Source of the DNA: Leisingera aquimarina DSM 24565
Lineage (GTDB): Bacteria > Pseudomonadota > Alphaproteobacteria > Rhodobacterales > Rhodobacteraceae
Length of the DNA stretch: 64,000 nucleotides
Direction: 5' to 3'
Assembly (NCBI RefSeq): GCF_000473165.1
Contig: NZ_KI421504.1
Span: 2,205,958 to 2,269,957 of the forward strand
Shown piece after piece: positions 1 to 9,157 of this stretch. Numbering within the stretch: the first letter of the stretch is position 1; every line of letters starts with the position of its first letter. Made by a program: the position numbers and the translations under genes. The notes under the pieces were generated by a model that was not told the DNA's origin, ran no database searches, and saw only the letters and a program-made list of their open reading frames with translations.

Positions 1-503
1 TGGCTGAGGCGGTGGCGCGCAGGCTCTTGGATCTGGCAATTGTGAACGAGGTTCCCGCAGGCACAAGGCTGGGGGTGGAGGAACTGCCGCCGGAGGAGCT
101 GGTTCTGGTGTCGGACCAGCGGTTGCGGCTGGGCCGCGACGCATTGCCGTTGTTCATCAATCTGGAGTTCGGCAGCGAATATGCGGCGCAGGTGCAGCAA
201 GTGCTGCCGCAGCGCAGCCGCCAGCATATTGTGCTGGGTAACGCACCGATGGGCTTGCGCTATCTGATGAAGCGGGGCGGCATGGGGTATTTTCCTGCCT
301 ATATGGCGGCGGGGGCGCTGGCGGCCGGGCAAATCCACAGGGTCGAGGGCGCGCGGGACATCCAACTTAGCTGCAAGGTGCTGTACCTGCCAGACAACCC
401 GGCGCTGGAGCAGATCCGCCAAGTTCTGCAGGGGCTGCGGGAGATGCGTGATCAAAATTCCGGCGCGGAATTTTCGCCGGAAAACACGTGTTTTCCGGGC
501 TGA
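1..503 (+). CDS. LysR-type transcriptional regulator, C-terminal part (5' end outside window)
   Basis: The frame is open to the left edge, so only the C-terminal part (about 165 residues) is present. It looks like the second half of a LysR substrate-binding domain: a strand-helix pattern around 'IVLGNAPMGLRYLMKRGGMGYFP', then 'YMAAGALAAGQIHRV', where LysR proteins typically read G-x-G-x-x-x-x-P followed by an acidic or basic strand. The helix-turn-helix would lie upstream. The last 20 or so residues are low-complexity and may be an extension. The target is unknown. The gene converges with the AhpD-like gene on the other strand. Family assignment is fairly secure; function is not. Confidence 0.7.
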   Translation, partial: AEAVARRLLDLAIVNEVPAGTRLGVEELPPEELVLVSDQRLRLGRDALPLFINLEFGSEYAAQVQQVLPQRSRQHIVLGNAPMGLRYLMKRGGMGYFPAYMAAGALAAGQIHRVEGARDIQLSCKVLYLPDNPALEQIRQVLQGLREMRDQNSGAEFSPENTCFPG

Positions 504-518
504 ATTCCGGGCCGGAAT

Positions 519-854
519 TCAGCGTGTCAGCTGATCGAAACAGCTCATCGCCTTGGCCGCATACATCATTGCCGGTCCGCCGCCCATCTGGATCGACATC
601 GCCAGCACATCGCCCACTTCCGCGCGGCTGGCGCCGGATTTGACCAGCGCCTCCACATGCAGGCCAATGCAATCCTCGCAACGCAGAGCCACCGCGATGC
701 CAAGTACCACGAATTCCTTCTGCTTGAACTCCAGCACACCGCCCTGTTTCACAGCCTTGCCAAATGCGCCAAAAGCCTGGGCGGTGTCCGGGATTGCCCC
801 GTTCAGATTGCGCAGGTTCTTGCGGGTTTCGCCAAGTTTTTCGTGCCAGTCCAT
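519..854 (-). CDS. Carboxymuconolactone decarboxylase (AhpD-like) family protein
   Basis: This is a 111-residue protein, the usual size of a single-domain member. The AhpD/CMD signature is visible: Cys59-x-x-Cys62-x-x-x-His66 ('CEDCIGLH'), followed by the helix 'VEALVKSGASRAEVGDVL' and a glycine/methionine-rich C-terminal helix. In AhpD the CxxC pair and the nearby histidine carry out thiol-based peroxide or alkyl-hydroperoxide reduction with lipoyl partners. Most stand-alone members have no known substrate, so peroxidase activity is an inference. It is monocistronic by spacing, converging with the LysR fragment. Expected to be cytoplasmic and oligomeric. Confidence 0.88.
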   Translation of the reverse strand: MDWHEKLGETRKNLRNLNGAIPDTAQAFGAFGKAVKQGGVLEFKQKEFVVLGIAVALRCEDCIGLHVEALVKSGASRAEVGDVLAMSIQMGGGPAMMYAAKAMSCFDQLTR

Positions 855-928
855 TTGCCGGTCCCTCAGTTACACATTCCAATTACCGAAGGTGTATGGA
901 GGGCAGGGGCGGGCAGCCTTGATCCAGA

Positions 929-1585
929 TCAGAGGGGTGGTTTTTCCGCTATCAGCGCCAGATTGTTGGCGGGCATCTCGACCGCCTGCAGCAGCTCCAG
1001 CCCGGTGCCGTGCAGCCAGTCGATGGTGTCGAAATCGTCCTTGTAGCCGATCTGCGGGTCATGGGCGCGGAGTGCTGCATGGAAGTTCCGGTCGCCTTCG
1101 CTGGTCAGCTTGCCGCCGCGTGTGAAAGGGCCGTAGATCACGAAGCGGCCGCCGGGGGCGAGGGCGGCGGCGGCCTCGGCGATGAGGGTCTTCGTCTCCT
1201 CTTCGCTGATCAGATGCAGCAAATTTACCAGCACGATCAAATCCTGCCCCGGGTGTTCTGCACCCCAGCCAGGGGCGGTTGCATCCAGCAGCACGGGCGG
1301 GGCGATGTTCGCCAGGCCCGCTTCATCGGCATAGGCTTGAATGCTGGCAAGCCGGGCCGCCTCCGCTTCGCTGGGCTGCCACATCAGGCCGGGCAAGCGG
1401 ACGGCGTAGGCCGCAACATGCTGGCCGGTGCCGCTGGCAAGTTCCAGTGCACGGCCTTGCGGAGGGGCAACCTCTGCCAAGAGATCGCACAGAACATCGC
1501 TGTTGCGGGCGGCGGCGGGGGCGAACAGTTTGCCACCCTCAGGCGCTGCGACCGAGGCTGATCCGGGGACAGAGCGCATTGGCAT
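929..1585 (-). CDS. DUF938 family SAM-dependent methyltransferase-like protein
   Basis: A 218-residue protein. The glycine-rich SAM-binding loop is seen near the start ('ALELASGTGQHVAAYA'), followed by 'LMWQPSEAEAARLASI' and 'LIVLVNLLHLISEEET', the pattern of DUF938 class I methyltransferases. The C-terminal half contains 'YGPFTRGGKLTSEGDRNF', typical of the family. The start is taken as the ATG overlapping the upstream oxidoreductase stop (TGATG), which implies translational coupling; a second ATG two codons later is also possible. An upstream in-frame extension would run inside the oxidoreductase and is rejected. The substrate of DUF938 proteins is not established. Confidence 0.85.
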   Translation of the reverse strand: MPMRSVPGSASVAAPEGGKLFAPAAARNSDVLCDLLAEVAPPQGRALELASGTGQHVAAYAVRLPGLMWQPSEAEAARLASIQAYADEAGLANIAPPVLLDATAPGWGAEHPGQDLIVLVNLLHLISEEETKTLIAEAAAALAPGGRFVIYGPFTRGGKLTSEGDRNFHAALRAHDPQIGYKDDFDTIDWLHGTGLELLQAVEMPANNLALIAEKPPL

Positions 1586-2655
1586 CAGCGCAGCCTTGCA
1601 GGCGAGAGAGCCGCCACTGCGGCGGCGTCGAGTGCAGGCGCGCGCCCGGCCGCCAGATCGGCAATCAGCTGCGAGGCGGCGGGCGCGGTCATGATGCCAT
1701 AGCCGCCCTGGGCGGCGCACCAGATGAAATCCGGCTGCTCCGGGTCCGGCCCCAGCACCAGGGTGCCGTCGGCGACAAAGCTGCGCAGACCGGCAAAGTT
1801 GCTTTCGACCCGCGTCACCGGCTCAGTCACCATTTCCTCGTAGCGCGCCAGGCCCTCGGCCAGCACCATATCGTCGGCGTAGGCATCATGCGGGTCCATA
1901 GGGTCGGTATCGGCGGGGGAGACCAAGAGCTTGCCTGCATCGGGCTTGGCGTACCAGGTTTCACCGACGCCGAGGAGCATCGGCCAGCCGCTGACATCGT
2001 ACCCGCCGGGAGCAGGCAGACGCGCCATCGAGCGGCGTTTGGGCTGGAGACCGATGGCAGCGATCCCGGCCAGTGCTGCAACCTGATCGGCCCAGGCGCC
2101 GGCTGCATTGACCAGCTGGCGGGCTTCATAGATTTCACTGCCCGCGGCGACCTGCCAGCCGCCGCTGATGCGGGTGATGGCGGTCACTGGCGCCTTGGTC
2201 ACAGTCTGACCGCCGGCAGTGCGCAGTGCCTTGGCGAAATCCTGCAGCATCCGGTCGGTGTCGATATCCTCGGCGGCGCCGCTGATGGCGGCAAAGCCGA
2301 CGGTCTCCGGGTTCAGGATCGGGACCATGGCGCGGGCCTCGTCCAACTCCAGCGTGGCCATGCCCAGCTCGTCCACATCGCGGGCAAAGCCGTCGGCATC
2401 ATCCTTGGCGCCCACCAGCATCAGCCCGCGCGGCGACAAATAGCCGTTTTCGCGCAGGTAGGCGGCGCTGGCGCGGTTCAGAGTGACGGTCGGGCCGTGG
2501 CCGTAGTTTTCCTCAAACAGCGCGGCGGAGCGGCCGGAGGAATGGTAGCCAAGCGCGTCCTCCATCTCCAGCAGGGTAACGCTGCCGAGGTGTGCAAGCC
2601 GGGCAGCGGCGCTGGTGCCGGCCATGCCGCCGCCGATGACGATGAAATCCTGCAT
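1585..2655 (-). CDS. FAD-dependent oxidoreductase (DAO family)
   Basis: A 356-residue flavoprotein with an N-terminal Rossmann dinucleotide fold ('DFIVIGGGMAGTSAAARLA', GxGxxG-type, residues about 3-21) and the 'SSGRSAALFEENYG' stretch typical of D-amino-acid-oxidase/DadA-like proteins. Near the C-terminus 'WCAAQGGYGIMTAPAASQLIADL' is the second FAD-contact segment. Members oxidise amino acids, sarcosine-type amines or 2-hydroxy acids; the substrate cannot be read from the sequence. It overlaps the DUF938 gene by one base and lies 4 bp downstream of an aldo/keto reductase stop, so the three minus-strand genes are probably one operon. Confidence 0.88.
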   Translation of the reverse strand: MQDFIVIGGGMAGTSAAARLAHLGSVTLLEMEDALGYHSSGRSAALFEENYGHGPTVTLNRASAAYLRENGYLSPRGLMLVGAKDDADGFARDVDELGMATLELDEARAMVPILNPETVGFAAISGAAEDIDTDRMLQDFAKALRTAGGQTVTKAPVTAITRISGGWQVAAGSEIYEARQLVNAAGAWADQVAALAGIAAIGLQPKRRSMARLPAPGGYDVSGWPMLLGVGETWYAKPDAGKLLVSPADTDPMDPHDAYADDMVLAEGLARYEEMVTEPVTRVESNFAGLRSFVADGTLVLGPDPEQPDFIWCAAQGGYGIMTAPAASQLIADLAAGRAPALDAAAVAALSPARLR

Positions 2656-2659
2656 GGGT

Positions 2660-3610
2660 TTAATCCTGTTCTTCTAGCCGGTCGGTCGCGGGAGCGGGCC
2701 GCGGGCTGAGCGCTGCAATTGCTTGGTAAAGGTCCGCGTCCAGTTTGAAATCCAGCGCTGCCAGCGAGGGCTGCAGTTGCTGGACAGTGCGGGCGGAGAT
2801 GATCGGCACAGGGCGGCTGGGATGCGCGGCGGCCCAGGCGACGGAGAGGGTGGCCGGGTCGGTGCCGCGTTCCGCCGCCAGTGCGGCCAGGGCTTGGGCT
2901 GTCTCATGCATGAAGGCCCGCCCGTAGCGGGTGCGATAGCCTTCGTCCTCGGTGATGCGGCCGCTGCCGCCGGCGGCGTATTTGCCGGTCAGCAGCCCGC
3001 CGCCCAGGGGCGAATAGGGGACGGCGGTGATACCCTGATCAGCGCACATCGGCAGGATTTCCACCTCGGCTTGGCGTTTCACCAGCGAATACATCGGCTG
3101 CAGGATGTCCACGGAAACGCCAGAGGCCAGGCCCGCCATCTGCGCTTTCATCACCTGCCATGCGGCAAAGTTCGACAGCGCCGCATAGCGGATCAGGCCC
3201 TGTTCCTTGAGCTTGGCAAAACAGTCCATGGTTTCGCTCAGGTCAGTCTCCGGGTCGAAGCGGTGCAGGTAGAGCACGTCCACCATATCGAGCCCCAGCC
3301 GGCGGCGGCTCTCGTCGAACTGCGCGCGGATGTTCGCTGCGCCGGCACCGCCGGTATAACCCGCCTTGGTGGCAATCAGCAGCTGGTCGCGCTCGGTGCG
3401 GATCAGGCGGCCCAAGATCTCTTCCGAGCGGCCTCCGGTATAGATCCAGGCGGTGTCAAAATGGGTGATGCCGGCCGCCCGGCAGGCGGCATACATCCGG
3501 GCTGATTGCGCCTCATCGGCGCGGCCGCCGAACTGCATGCAGCCAAAGGCAAAGCGGCTGGCAGGGGTGCCATCGGGCGAGGTCAGAGTCTTACATGCGA
3601 TTTGGGTCAT
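2660..3610 (-). CDS. Aldo/keto reductase
   Basis: A 316-residue NADPH-dependent oxidoreductase of the aldo/keto reductase superfamily. Visible signatures: 'HFDTAWIYTGGRSEEILGRLI' (catalytic Asp and Tyr), 'LIATKAG' (Lys), 'DVLYLHRFDP' (His), 'GLIRYAALSNF' and 'VPYSPLGGGLLTGKY', in the normal order along the barrel. The start is the ATG giving MTQIACK; the longer frame adds 16 residues with no family resemblance. It is probably the first gene of the oxidoreductase-DUF938 operon, and the two oxidoreductases may act on related carbonyl or amine substrates (inference). Confidence 0.9.
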   Translation of the reverse strand: MTQIACKTLTSPDGTPASRFAFGCMQFGGRADEAQSARMYAACRAAGITHFDTAWIYTGGRSEEILGRLIRTERDQLLIATKAGYTGGAGAANIRAQFDESRRRLGLDMVDVLYLHRFDPETDLSETMDCFAKLKEQGLIRYAALSNFAAWQVMKAQMAGLASGVSVDILQPMYSLVKRQAEVEILPMCADQGITAVPYSPLGGGLLTGKYAAGGSGRITEDEGYRTRYGRAFMHETAQALAALAAERGTDPATLSVAWAAAHPSRPVPIISARTVQQLQPSLAALDFKLDADLYQAIAALSPRPAPATDRLEEQD

Positions 3611-3742
3611 GGCGCTGAGCTTGGCACAGGGGGCGCGGCAGGGAAAGACGGATTGCAACCATCGTGCAGGCCAGGCCTGGATGCCATATTGCGGCCCGGT
3701 TCTCTTGTCATGATAGGCGCGGCAAAGCTACGGAGAGCAAAC

Positions 3743-4333
3743 GTGAAACAGTTTCTGATGATCGGGGCGGCGGCGCTTCTGGCAGCCTGTGGGGGGCCGG
3801 AGAAGCCCGATTACTGGTCGGCAACGCGGGCAGGTTCCAGCGCACATGCGGGAGGGCAGACCGGGGTGCAGGCCGGGGCAAGCGGCACAGATTACCGGGC
3901 AGCAGCTGAGGCTGAGCTGGCCCCCCATGCAGCGATGCGCCCGGGCCTGCACAAGACCCGCACCGGCGCCCCATGGCTGGTGGCCCATTCAGCGCGTTTC
4001 CAGGCAGGCGGCGCACGGCTGGCGGCTCGCGAAGCCGCCGGGGCCGCGATTGCCTACAAGGCGTCTGAACGCAAGTCGCCCTATGCGGCAAAGACCCATC
4101 TGGGGGATGCACAGACCCGGTTCAGGATCGTTACCGTGGATGGCAGCAGCTTTGCGGTGCTTTTTGCCATCAGCATGCCTAAGGCCGGGCTGCAGGTCGG
4201 CGGCAGTGCCGCGCTGCAGGAGCTGACAGCCTATGTCGCGCAGATTTCAGGCTGCGCAGTGACCGGTGCGCCGTTGGCGGAACGCGACGGCGGACTTGTA
4301 CGGCGGCTGGCGGCTCCGGTGCGCTGTTCCTGA
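3743..4333 (+). CDS. Small lipoprotein, unknown function
   Basis: The start is a GTG at 3743 preceded by GGAGAG, giving MKQFLMIGAAALLAAC: a short type II signal peptide with lipobox L-A-A-C, so Cys16 should be lipidated and the protein anchored in the outer membrane or periplasm. The mature part (about 180 residues) is alanine/glycine-rich and has no domain I recognise; 'FRIVTVDGSSFAVLFAISM' and a pair of cysteines near the end (GCAVTG, VRCS) may form a disulfide. A longer in-frame reading from 3506 lacks a ribosome site and would bury the signal peptide, so it is rejected. It ends at the shared terminator at 4358-4383. Confidence 0.75.
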   Translation: MKQFLMIGAAALLAACGGPEKPDYWSATRAGSSAHAGGQTGVQAGASGTDYRAAAEAELAPHAAMRPGLHKTRTGAPWLVAHSARFQAGGARLAAREAAGAAIAYKASERKSPYAAKTHLGDAQTRFRIVTVDGSSFAVLFAISMPKAGLQVGGSAALQELTAYVAQISGCAVTGAPLAERDGGLVRRLAAPVRCS

Positions 4334-4357
4334 CCGGGGCCGGGGACACCGAATGAA

Positions 4358-4383
4358 AAAGGCCCGCCAATTGGCGGGCCTTT
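4358..4383. terminator. Bidirectional rho-independent terminator
   Basis: A perfect inverted repeat AAAGGCCCGCCAA/TTGGCGGGCCTTT, flanked by A and T runs on both sides. It lies between the convergent lipoprotein (+) and BMP-family binding protein (-) genes and can serve both. Confidence 0.88.
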
Positions 4384-4405
4384 CCATTTTTGAGTGACGC
4401 GAAGC

Positions 4406-5479
4406 TTACTGCGGGATGTCGCCGTCCAGGCCTTCGACATAAAAGTTCATGCCCGCCAGGGTGCCGTCGTCTGCGGTCTCACCCTCTGCCAGCCAGTCCG
4501 AGCCGTCCTGCTTTTTGATCGGGCCCGTGAACGGGTGGTACGAGCCGTCCGCGATGGAGGCCTTGATCGCCAGCGCCGCTTCTTTCACGTCAGCCGGAAC
4601 CGCGTCGGAAATCTCGCCGATGCCGACCATGCCGGCGCCGATGCCGTCCCAAGTGTCAACCGACTCCCAGTTGCCGTCGATCACTGCCTTGGTGCGGGCA
4701 ATGTAGTAAGGCGCCCAGTCGTCGATGATCGAAGACACGCGGGGTTTCGGCCCGTATTCCGACATGTCCGATGCCTGACCGAAGGTGATCACGTTGCCTG
4801 CGGCCTGTGCGGCGGCCTGCGGCGCGGTGGAGTCGGTGTGCTGCAGGATCACGTCGGCGCCCTGTTCGATCAGCACCTTGGCGGCGTCCGCCTCTTTCGC
4901 AGGGTCGAACCAGGTGAAGGCCCAGACGATCTTGAACTCGACGTCGGGGTTCACTTTCTTGGCGTGGATATAGGCGGAGTTGATGCCGCGCACCACTTCC
5001 GGGATCGGGTAGGACCCGATGTAGCCGACGATGTTCGACTCGGTCATGTGGCCCGCGATGGTGCCCTGTACCGCGCGCCCCTCATAGAAGCGGGCGGAAT
5101 AGGTCGAGACGTTGTCGGCGCGCTTGTAGCCGGTGGCGTGCTCGAATTTCACGTTCGGGAACTTCTTGGCGACGTTGATGGTCGGGTCCATGTAGCCGAA
5201 GGAGGTAGTGAAGATCAGATCAGCGCCCTCCAGCGCCATCTGGGTCATCACCCGCTCGGCGTCAGGGCCTTCGGCGACGTTCTCGACGTACACAGTTTCG
5301 ACCTGATCGCCAAACTCGGCCTCAACTGCTTTGCGGCCCTGATCGTGCTCATAGGTCCAGCCGCCGTCGCCGACGGGGCCGACATAGACAAAGCCCACTT
5401 TGGTGGTGTCCGCCATCGCCGCGCCTGCGGCCAGGCCAAGCGCCATGGCGGCGCTGGTCAGAAGATTGGTCAGTTTCAT
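4406..5479 (-). CDS. BMP-family ABC transporter substrate-binding protein (purine/nucleoside type)
   Basis: A 357-residue periplasmic binding protein. The start is the ATG after a good GGGGAG site, giving a signal peptide (MKLTNLLTSAAMALGLAAGAAMA) with probable cleavage after AMA. The mature part has BMP/PnrA hallmarks: 'KVGFVYVGPVGDGGWTYEHDQG', 'GADLIFTTSFGYMDP', 'NIVGYIGSYPIPEVVRGINS'. BMP proteins bind nucleosides or purines for ABC import. It is the last gene of the xdh-transporter operon, so xanthine, hypoxanthine or a nucleoside is the likely ligand (inference from context). The gap of 58 bp to the upstream permease and the strong ribosome site fit the higher expression usual for binding proteins. 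Confidence 0.92.
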   Translation of the reverse strand: MKLTNLLTSAAMALGLAAGAAMADTTKVGFVYVGPVGDGGWTYEHDQGRKAVEAEFGDQVETVYVENVAEGPDAERVMTQMALEGADLIFTTSFGYMDPTINVAKKFPNVKFEHATGYKRADNVSTYSARFYEGRAVQGTIAGHMTESNIVGYIGSYPIPEVVRGINSAYIHAKKVNPDVEFKIVWAFTWFDPAKEADAAKVLIEQGADVILQHTDSTAPQAAAQAAGNVITFGQASDMSEYGPKPRVSSIIDDWAPYYIARTKAVIDGNWESVDTWDGIGAGMVGIGEISDAVPADVKEAALAIKASIADGSYHPFTGPIKKQDGSDWLAEGETADDGTLAGMNFYVEGLDGDIPQ

Positions 5480-5537
5480 CAATTTCTCCCCAGTTTGGAT
5501 CTTTTGGCCCCGGGTCCGGGGCAGTGAAAAGCCCCCC

Positions 5538-6458
5538 TTAACGGGAGGCATGGAAGTTGCGGCCAAGCGAGGCGGGTGCGCTGCTTTTGTCCGCCGAAAG
5601 GATAACAAGCACAATGATTGTAATCAGATAGGGCGACATTGCCAGATACTCGACCGGAATGGCAACGCCTGCCGCCTGCAGATTGAGCTGCACCACGGTG
5701 ACGCCGCCAAAGAGATAGGCGCCCAGCAGCGCGCGCCAGGGTTTCCAGCTGGCAAAAACCACCAGCGCAAGGGCAATCCAGCCGATGCCGGCGGTCATGC
5801 CTTCGGTCCACTGGGGCACCCGGATCAGACTGATATAGGCGCCGCCAAGGCCGGCGCAGGCGCCGCCGAACATGATCGCCATCAGGCGGATCTTCAGCAC
5901 CTTGTATCCCAGTGCATGGGCAGCGTCGTGGTTTTCCCCCACCGCGCGCAGCACCAGGCCGAGGCGTGAATACTTCAGCACCCACCAGACGGCTGCGGTC
6001 AGCACGATGCCGAAATACAGGATAATGTCATGGCCGAACAGGATCGGCCCGACGACGGGCAGGTCGCTGAGCACCGGGATATGGATGTCGCCCATCTGCG
6101 GCGGTTTCACACCGACATAGGACTGCCCCAGCAGCGCCGACAGCCCCAGCCCAAACAGGGTCAGCGACAGGCCGGAGGCGACCTGATTGGCCTGGGCAAA
6201 CTGGGTGAGGATGGCAAACAGAACCGACAGGGCGGCACCGGCAATGGCGGCGGCCACGAAGCCCAGGAGCGGCGAGCCGCTCTCCACTGCCACGGCAAAT
6301 CCCGCGATGGCGCCGGTGATCATCATCCCCTCGACCCCAAGGTTCAGAACGCCGGATTTCTCCACCACCAGTTCGCCGATGGCGGCCAGCAGCAACGGCG
6401 TTGCCGCCACCATCAGCGAGGCGATGAGCAGGACCGGGTTGATTGCAGAAAGATCCAT
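5538..6458 (-). CDS. ABC transporter permease (BMP/nucleoside type, second subunit)
   Basis: A 306-residue integral membrane protein of the BPD_transp_2 family, with about eight hydrophobic segments. 'LVVEKSGVLNLGVEGMMITGAIAGF' is the conserved N-terminal stretch, and 'GENHDAAHALGYKVLKIRLMAIMFGGACAGLGGAY' holds the cytoplasmic loop that meets the ATPase. It forms the channel together with the permease encoded just upstream, with which it overlaps by one base (TAATG). The role in purine or nucleoside uptake is inferred from the neighbouring BMP protein and xanthine dehydrogenase genes. Confidence 0.92.
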   Translation of the reverse strand: MDLSAINPVLLIASLMVAATPLLLAAIGELVVEKSGVLNLGVEGMMITGAIAGFAVAVESGSPLLGFVAAAIAGAALSVLFAILTQFAQANQVASGLSLTLFGLGLSALLGQSYVGVKPPQMGDIHIPVLSDLPVVGPILFGHDIILYFGIVLTAAVWWVLKYSRLGLVLRAVGENHDAAHALGYKVLKIRLMAIMFGGACAGLGGAYISLIRVPQWTEGMTAGIGWIALALVVFASWKPWRALLGAYLFGGVTVVQLNLQAAGVAIPVEYLAMSPYLITIIVLVILSADKSSAPASLGRNFHASR

Positions 6459-7540
6459 TATGCCACCTCCGGCTTGCCGATTGCGATGCGGAAATTGGTG
6501 AGCAGGTCGAAGGCTAGCAGGAAAAACAACAGCATCCCCTGAAAGACTTGGATCGCTGCGGCGGGCAGTTGCAGGTTCGACTGGGCAATGTCGCCGCCGA
6601 TATAGGTCAGCGCCATCAGCCCGCCTGCGAGCAGGATACCCACCGGGTGCAACCGGCCCAGAAAGGCGACGATGATCGCGGTAAAGCCATAGCCCACGTT
6701 GAAGTCGATGCTGATTTGGCCCGAAGGCCCGGAGACCTCGAACATGCCGGCAAGCCCTGCCAGTGCGCCGGAGGTTCCAAGGCAGAACAGCACCAGCCGG
6801 GTCGGGTTCACGCCTGCGAACTTGGCCGCGCGCGGCGCCTCGCCGGTCAGGCGGATGTGGTAGCCGGTCATGTGCCGGTTCAGCAGAACATAGGCAAAGA
6901 TCACCGCAATCAGCGCCGCCACCACGCCCCAGTGCATGCCGGTGCCGGCAATCAGTTCGGCATTATGGGCAGCGTCCCAGGATTGCAGGTTGCGCGAGCC
7001 GGGAAAACCGAAGCCCTCCGGGTTCTTCAGCAGCCCCAGCGAGACCGAGGCGAGGAATTGCTCGGCCACATAGACCAGCATCAGCGAGACCAGAATCTCA
7101 TTGGTGCCAAAGCGGGTTTTCAGCACCGCCGGGATCATCGCCCAGAGCCAGCCGCCAAAGGCGCCTGCAATCACCATGATCGGGAAGATGTAGAAAGCCT
7201 CCAGCGGATAAAACGCCAAGCCGGCCCCGGCGCCAAAGATGGCACCCATGATGTACTGCCCCTCGGCGCCGATGTTCCAGATGCCGGCCCTGAAGCCCAG
7301 CGACAACCCGATGGCAATCAGCACCAGCGGCGCACCTTTCACCAGCAGCTGCGGGCGGTAGTAGAAAGAGAACTCGCCAAATAGCGGCTCCCAGAAAATG
7401 GTGCGGATCGCCTCCACCGGCGGTTTGCCAAGGGCTGCAAACAGCAACCCGCCAAACAGCATCGTCGCCAGCACCGCCACCAGCGGCGTCGCCATCGACC
7501 AGGCGCGCGACGGCTGCGGCCGTTTCTCTAGCCGGATCAT
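6458..7540 (-). CDS. ABC transporter permease (BMP/nucleoside type, first subunit)
   Basis: A 360-residue membrane protein of the BPD_transp_2 family. It is the larger permease of the pair and carries the conserved 'GFRAGIWNIGAEGQYIMGAIFGAG' segment and the coupling loop 'TGEAPRAAKFAGVNPTRLVLFCLGTSGALAGLAG'. It heterodimerises with the downstream permease and docks on the tandem ATPase. It starts 99 bp after the ATPase stop; the sequence between holds no other gene. Substrate as for the rest of the operon. Confidence 0.92.
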   Translation of the reverse strand: MIRLEKRPQPSRAWSMATPLVAVLATMLFGGLLFAALGKPPVEAIRTIFWEPLFGEFSFYYRPQLLVKGAPLVLIAIGLSLGFRAGIWNIGAEGQYIMGAIFGAGAGLAFYPLEAFYIFPIMVIAGAFGGWLWAMIPAVLKTRFGTNEILVSLMLVYVAEQFLASVSLGLLKNPEGFGFPGSRNLQSWDAAHNAELIAGTGMHWGVVAALIAVIFAYVLLNRHMTGYHIRLTGEAPRAAKFAGVNPTRLVLFCLGTSGALAGLAGMFEVSGPSGQISIDFNVGYGFTAIIVAFLGRLHPVGILLAGGLMALTYIGGDIAQSNLQLPAAAIQVFQGMLLFFLLAFDLLTNFRIAIGKPEVA

Positions 7541-7639
7541 AAAGCGGCTCCCTGTTTCATCTTTTCAAAAATACTCTCGCCCAGTGCCCGGCAGGCGGCT
7601 TTGCCACCGATCGGGGAGGTGAAATTTCTGCGGGCGGGA

Positions 7640-9157
7640 TCAGACATGCGCCACCTCCATGCCGTGGGCACCGCCCATCATCAGGCCGATCTCATCCACC
7701 GTCAGGCCCGCGGCCTCGCGCGGGGCGCTCAGACGGCCTTCGTTCAGGGCGGCAAAGCTGTCGGAGATTTCCATCAACTCATCCAGATCCTGACTGATGC
7801 AGATCACCGCAGCCCCCTTGGCGGCGAGATCCAGCAGCGACTGGCGGATGGATGCGGCGGCGGCGGCGTCGACGCCCCAGGTCGGCTGGTTCACCACCAG
7901 AACGTCCGGATCCTGCAGCACCTCGCGGCCGATCACAAACTTCTGCAGATTGCCGCCCGACAGCGAGCGCGCGGCATTGCCCGGACCCGGCGTGCGCACG
8001 TCAAAGGCCTTGATGATGCGTTCGGCAAAATCCTTGGTCGCAGCCCAATCCAGAAACCCGTTCTTCTCCAGCCCCTCGCGCACCGATCCGGTGAGCATGG
8101 CATTCTCCGTCAGGCTCATATCCGGGGCGGCGGCGTGGCCCAGGCGTTCTTCGGGGGCGGCCAGCACGCCGAGCCTGCGCCGGGCGGTGGGGCCAAGGCG
8201 GCCGACGGGCTGCCCGTGCAGTTTCACCGCATCCGCGTCGGTCAGAACCTCGCCCGACAACACGCCCAGCAGTTCGTCCTGGCCGTTTCCGGCCACGCCG
8301 CCAATGCCAAGGATCTCGCCCTTCCTCACCGTCATATGCACGTTTTTCAGCGCGGTGCCAAAGGCCGACGGCGCCGGCACCGACAGGCCGGAAATATCCA
8401 TCGCGACACCGCCAAACTCGCGGCTGCCGCGTTCCGGGGTCTGCAAGGTGCTGCCGACCATCATTTCCGCCATGTCGCGGGCCGAGGTCTCAGCCGGGGT
8501 GCATTCGCCCACATTCTTACCCAGCCGCAGAATTGTGGCATGGTCGCAAAGCGTGCGGATTTCTTCCAGCTTATGCGAGATATAGAGGATCGAGGTCCCC
8601 TCGGACTGCAGTTTCTGAAGTGTCTTGAACAGGATATCAACTTCCTGCGGGGTGAGGACCGAGGTCGGCTCGTCCATGATCAGGAGCTTCGGATCCTGCA
8701 GCAGGCAGCGGATGATCTCGACGCGCTGACGCTCGCCTGCGGACAGATCGCCGACGGTGCGGAATGGGTCCAGCGGCAATCCATAGGTTTCCGACACTTC
8801 GCGGATCCGGGCGGCGAGGTCGCGCAACTCCGGCGGGTTCTCCATCCCCAGCGCGATGTTCTCGGCCACGTTCAGCGCGTCAAACAGCGAAAAATGCTGG
8901 AACACCATGGCGATGCCGTCAGCACGGGCTGCGCGCGGTTCGGCCGGCTCAAATGGCTGGCCGCGCAACAGCATCTTGCCGCTGTCGGGCTTCACCAGCC
9001 CGTAGATCATCTTGACCAGCGTCGATTTCCCGGCGCCGTTTTCGCCGAGCAGGGCATGCACTTCGCCCTCGCCGATGTCAAAGGAGACGGAGTCATTGGC
9101 CACAACCCCGGGGTAGGCCTTGGTCAGGCCTTGAAGGCTCAACAGTGGTACGGTCAC
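7640..9157 (-). CDS. ABC transporter ATP-binding protein, tandem ATPase (BMP/nucleoside type)
   Basis: A 505-residue protein with two ABC domains, as in ribose and nucleoside importers. The first domain has Walker A GENGAGKST, signature 'LSAGERQRVEIIRCL' and Walker B 'LLIMDEPTS'. The second has a degenerate Walker A ('GVAGNGQDELL') but an intact 'LSGGNLQKFVIGRE' signature. The start is a GTG at 9157 overlapping the xdhC stop (GTGA), and the protein then begins at the conserved 'PLLSLQGLTKAYPGVVAND'. The longer ATG reading inside xdhC is rejected. This tight coupling to xdhC is the strongest reason to link the transporter to purines. Confidence 0.92.
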   Translation of the reverse strand: MTVPLLSLQGLTKAYPGVVANDSVSFDIGEGEVHALLGENGAGKSTLVKMIYGLVKPDSGKMLLRGQPFEPAEPRAARADGIAMVFQHFSLFDALNVAENIALGMENPPELRDLAARIREVSETYGLPLDPFRTVGDLSAGERQRVEIIRCLLQDPKLLIMDEPTSVLTPQEVDILFKTLQKLQSEGTSILYISHKLEEIRTLCDHATILRLGKNVGECTPAETSARDMAEMMVGSTLQTPERGSREFGGVAMDISGLSVPAPSAFGTALKNVHMTVRKGEILGIGGVAGNGQDELLGVLSGEVLTDADAVKLHGQPVGRLGPTARRRLGVLAAPEERLGHAAAPDMSLTENAMLTGSVREGLEKNGFLDWAATKDFAERIIKAFDVRTPGPGNAARSLSGGNLQKFVIGREVLQDPDVLVVNQPTWGVDAAAAASIRQSLLDLAAKGAAVICISQDLDELMEISDSFAALNEGRLSAPREAAGLTVDEIGLMMGGAHGMEVAHV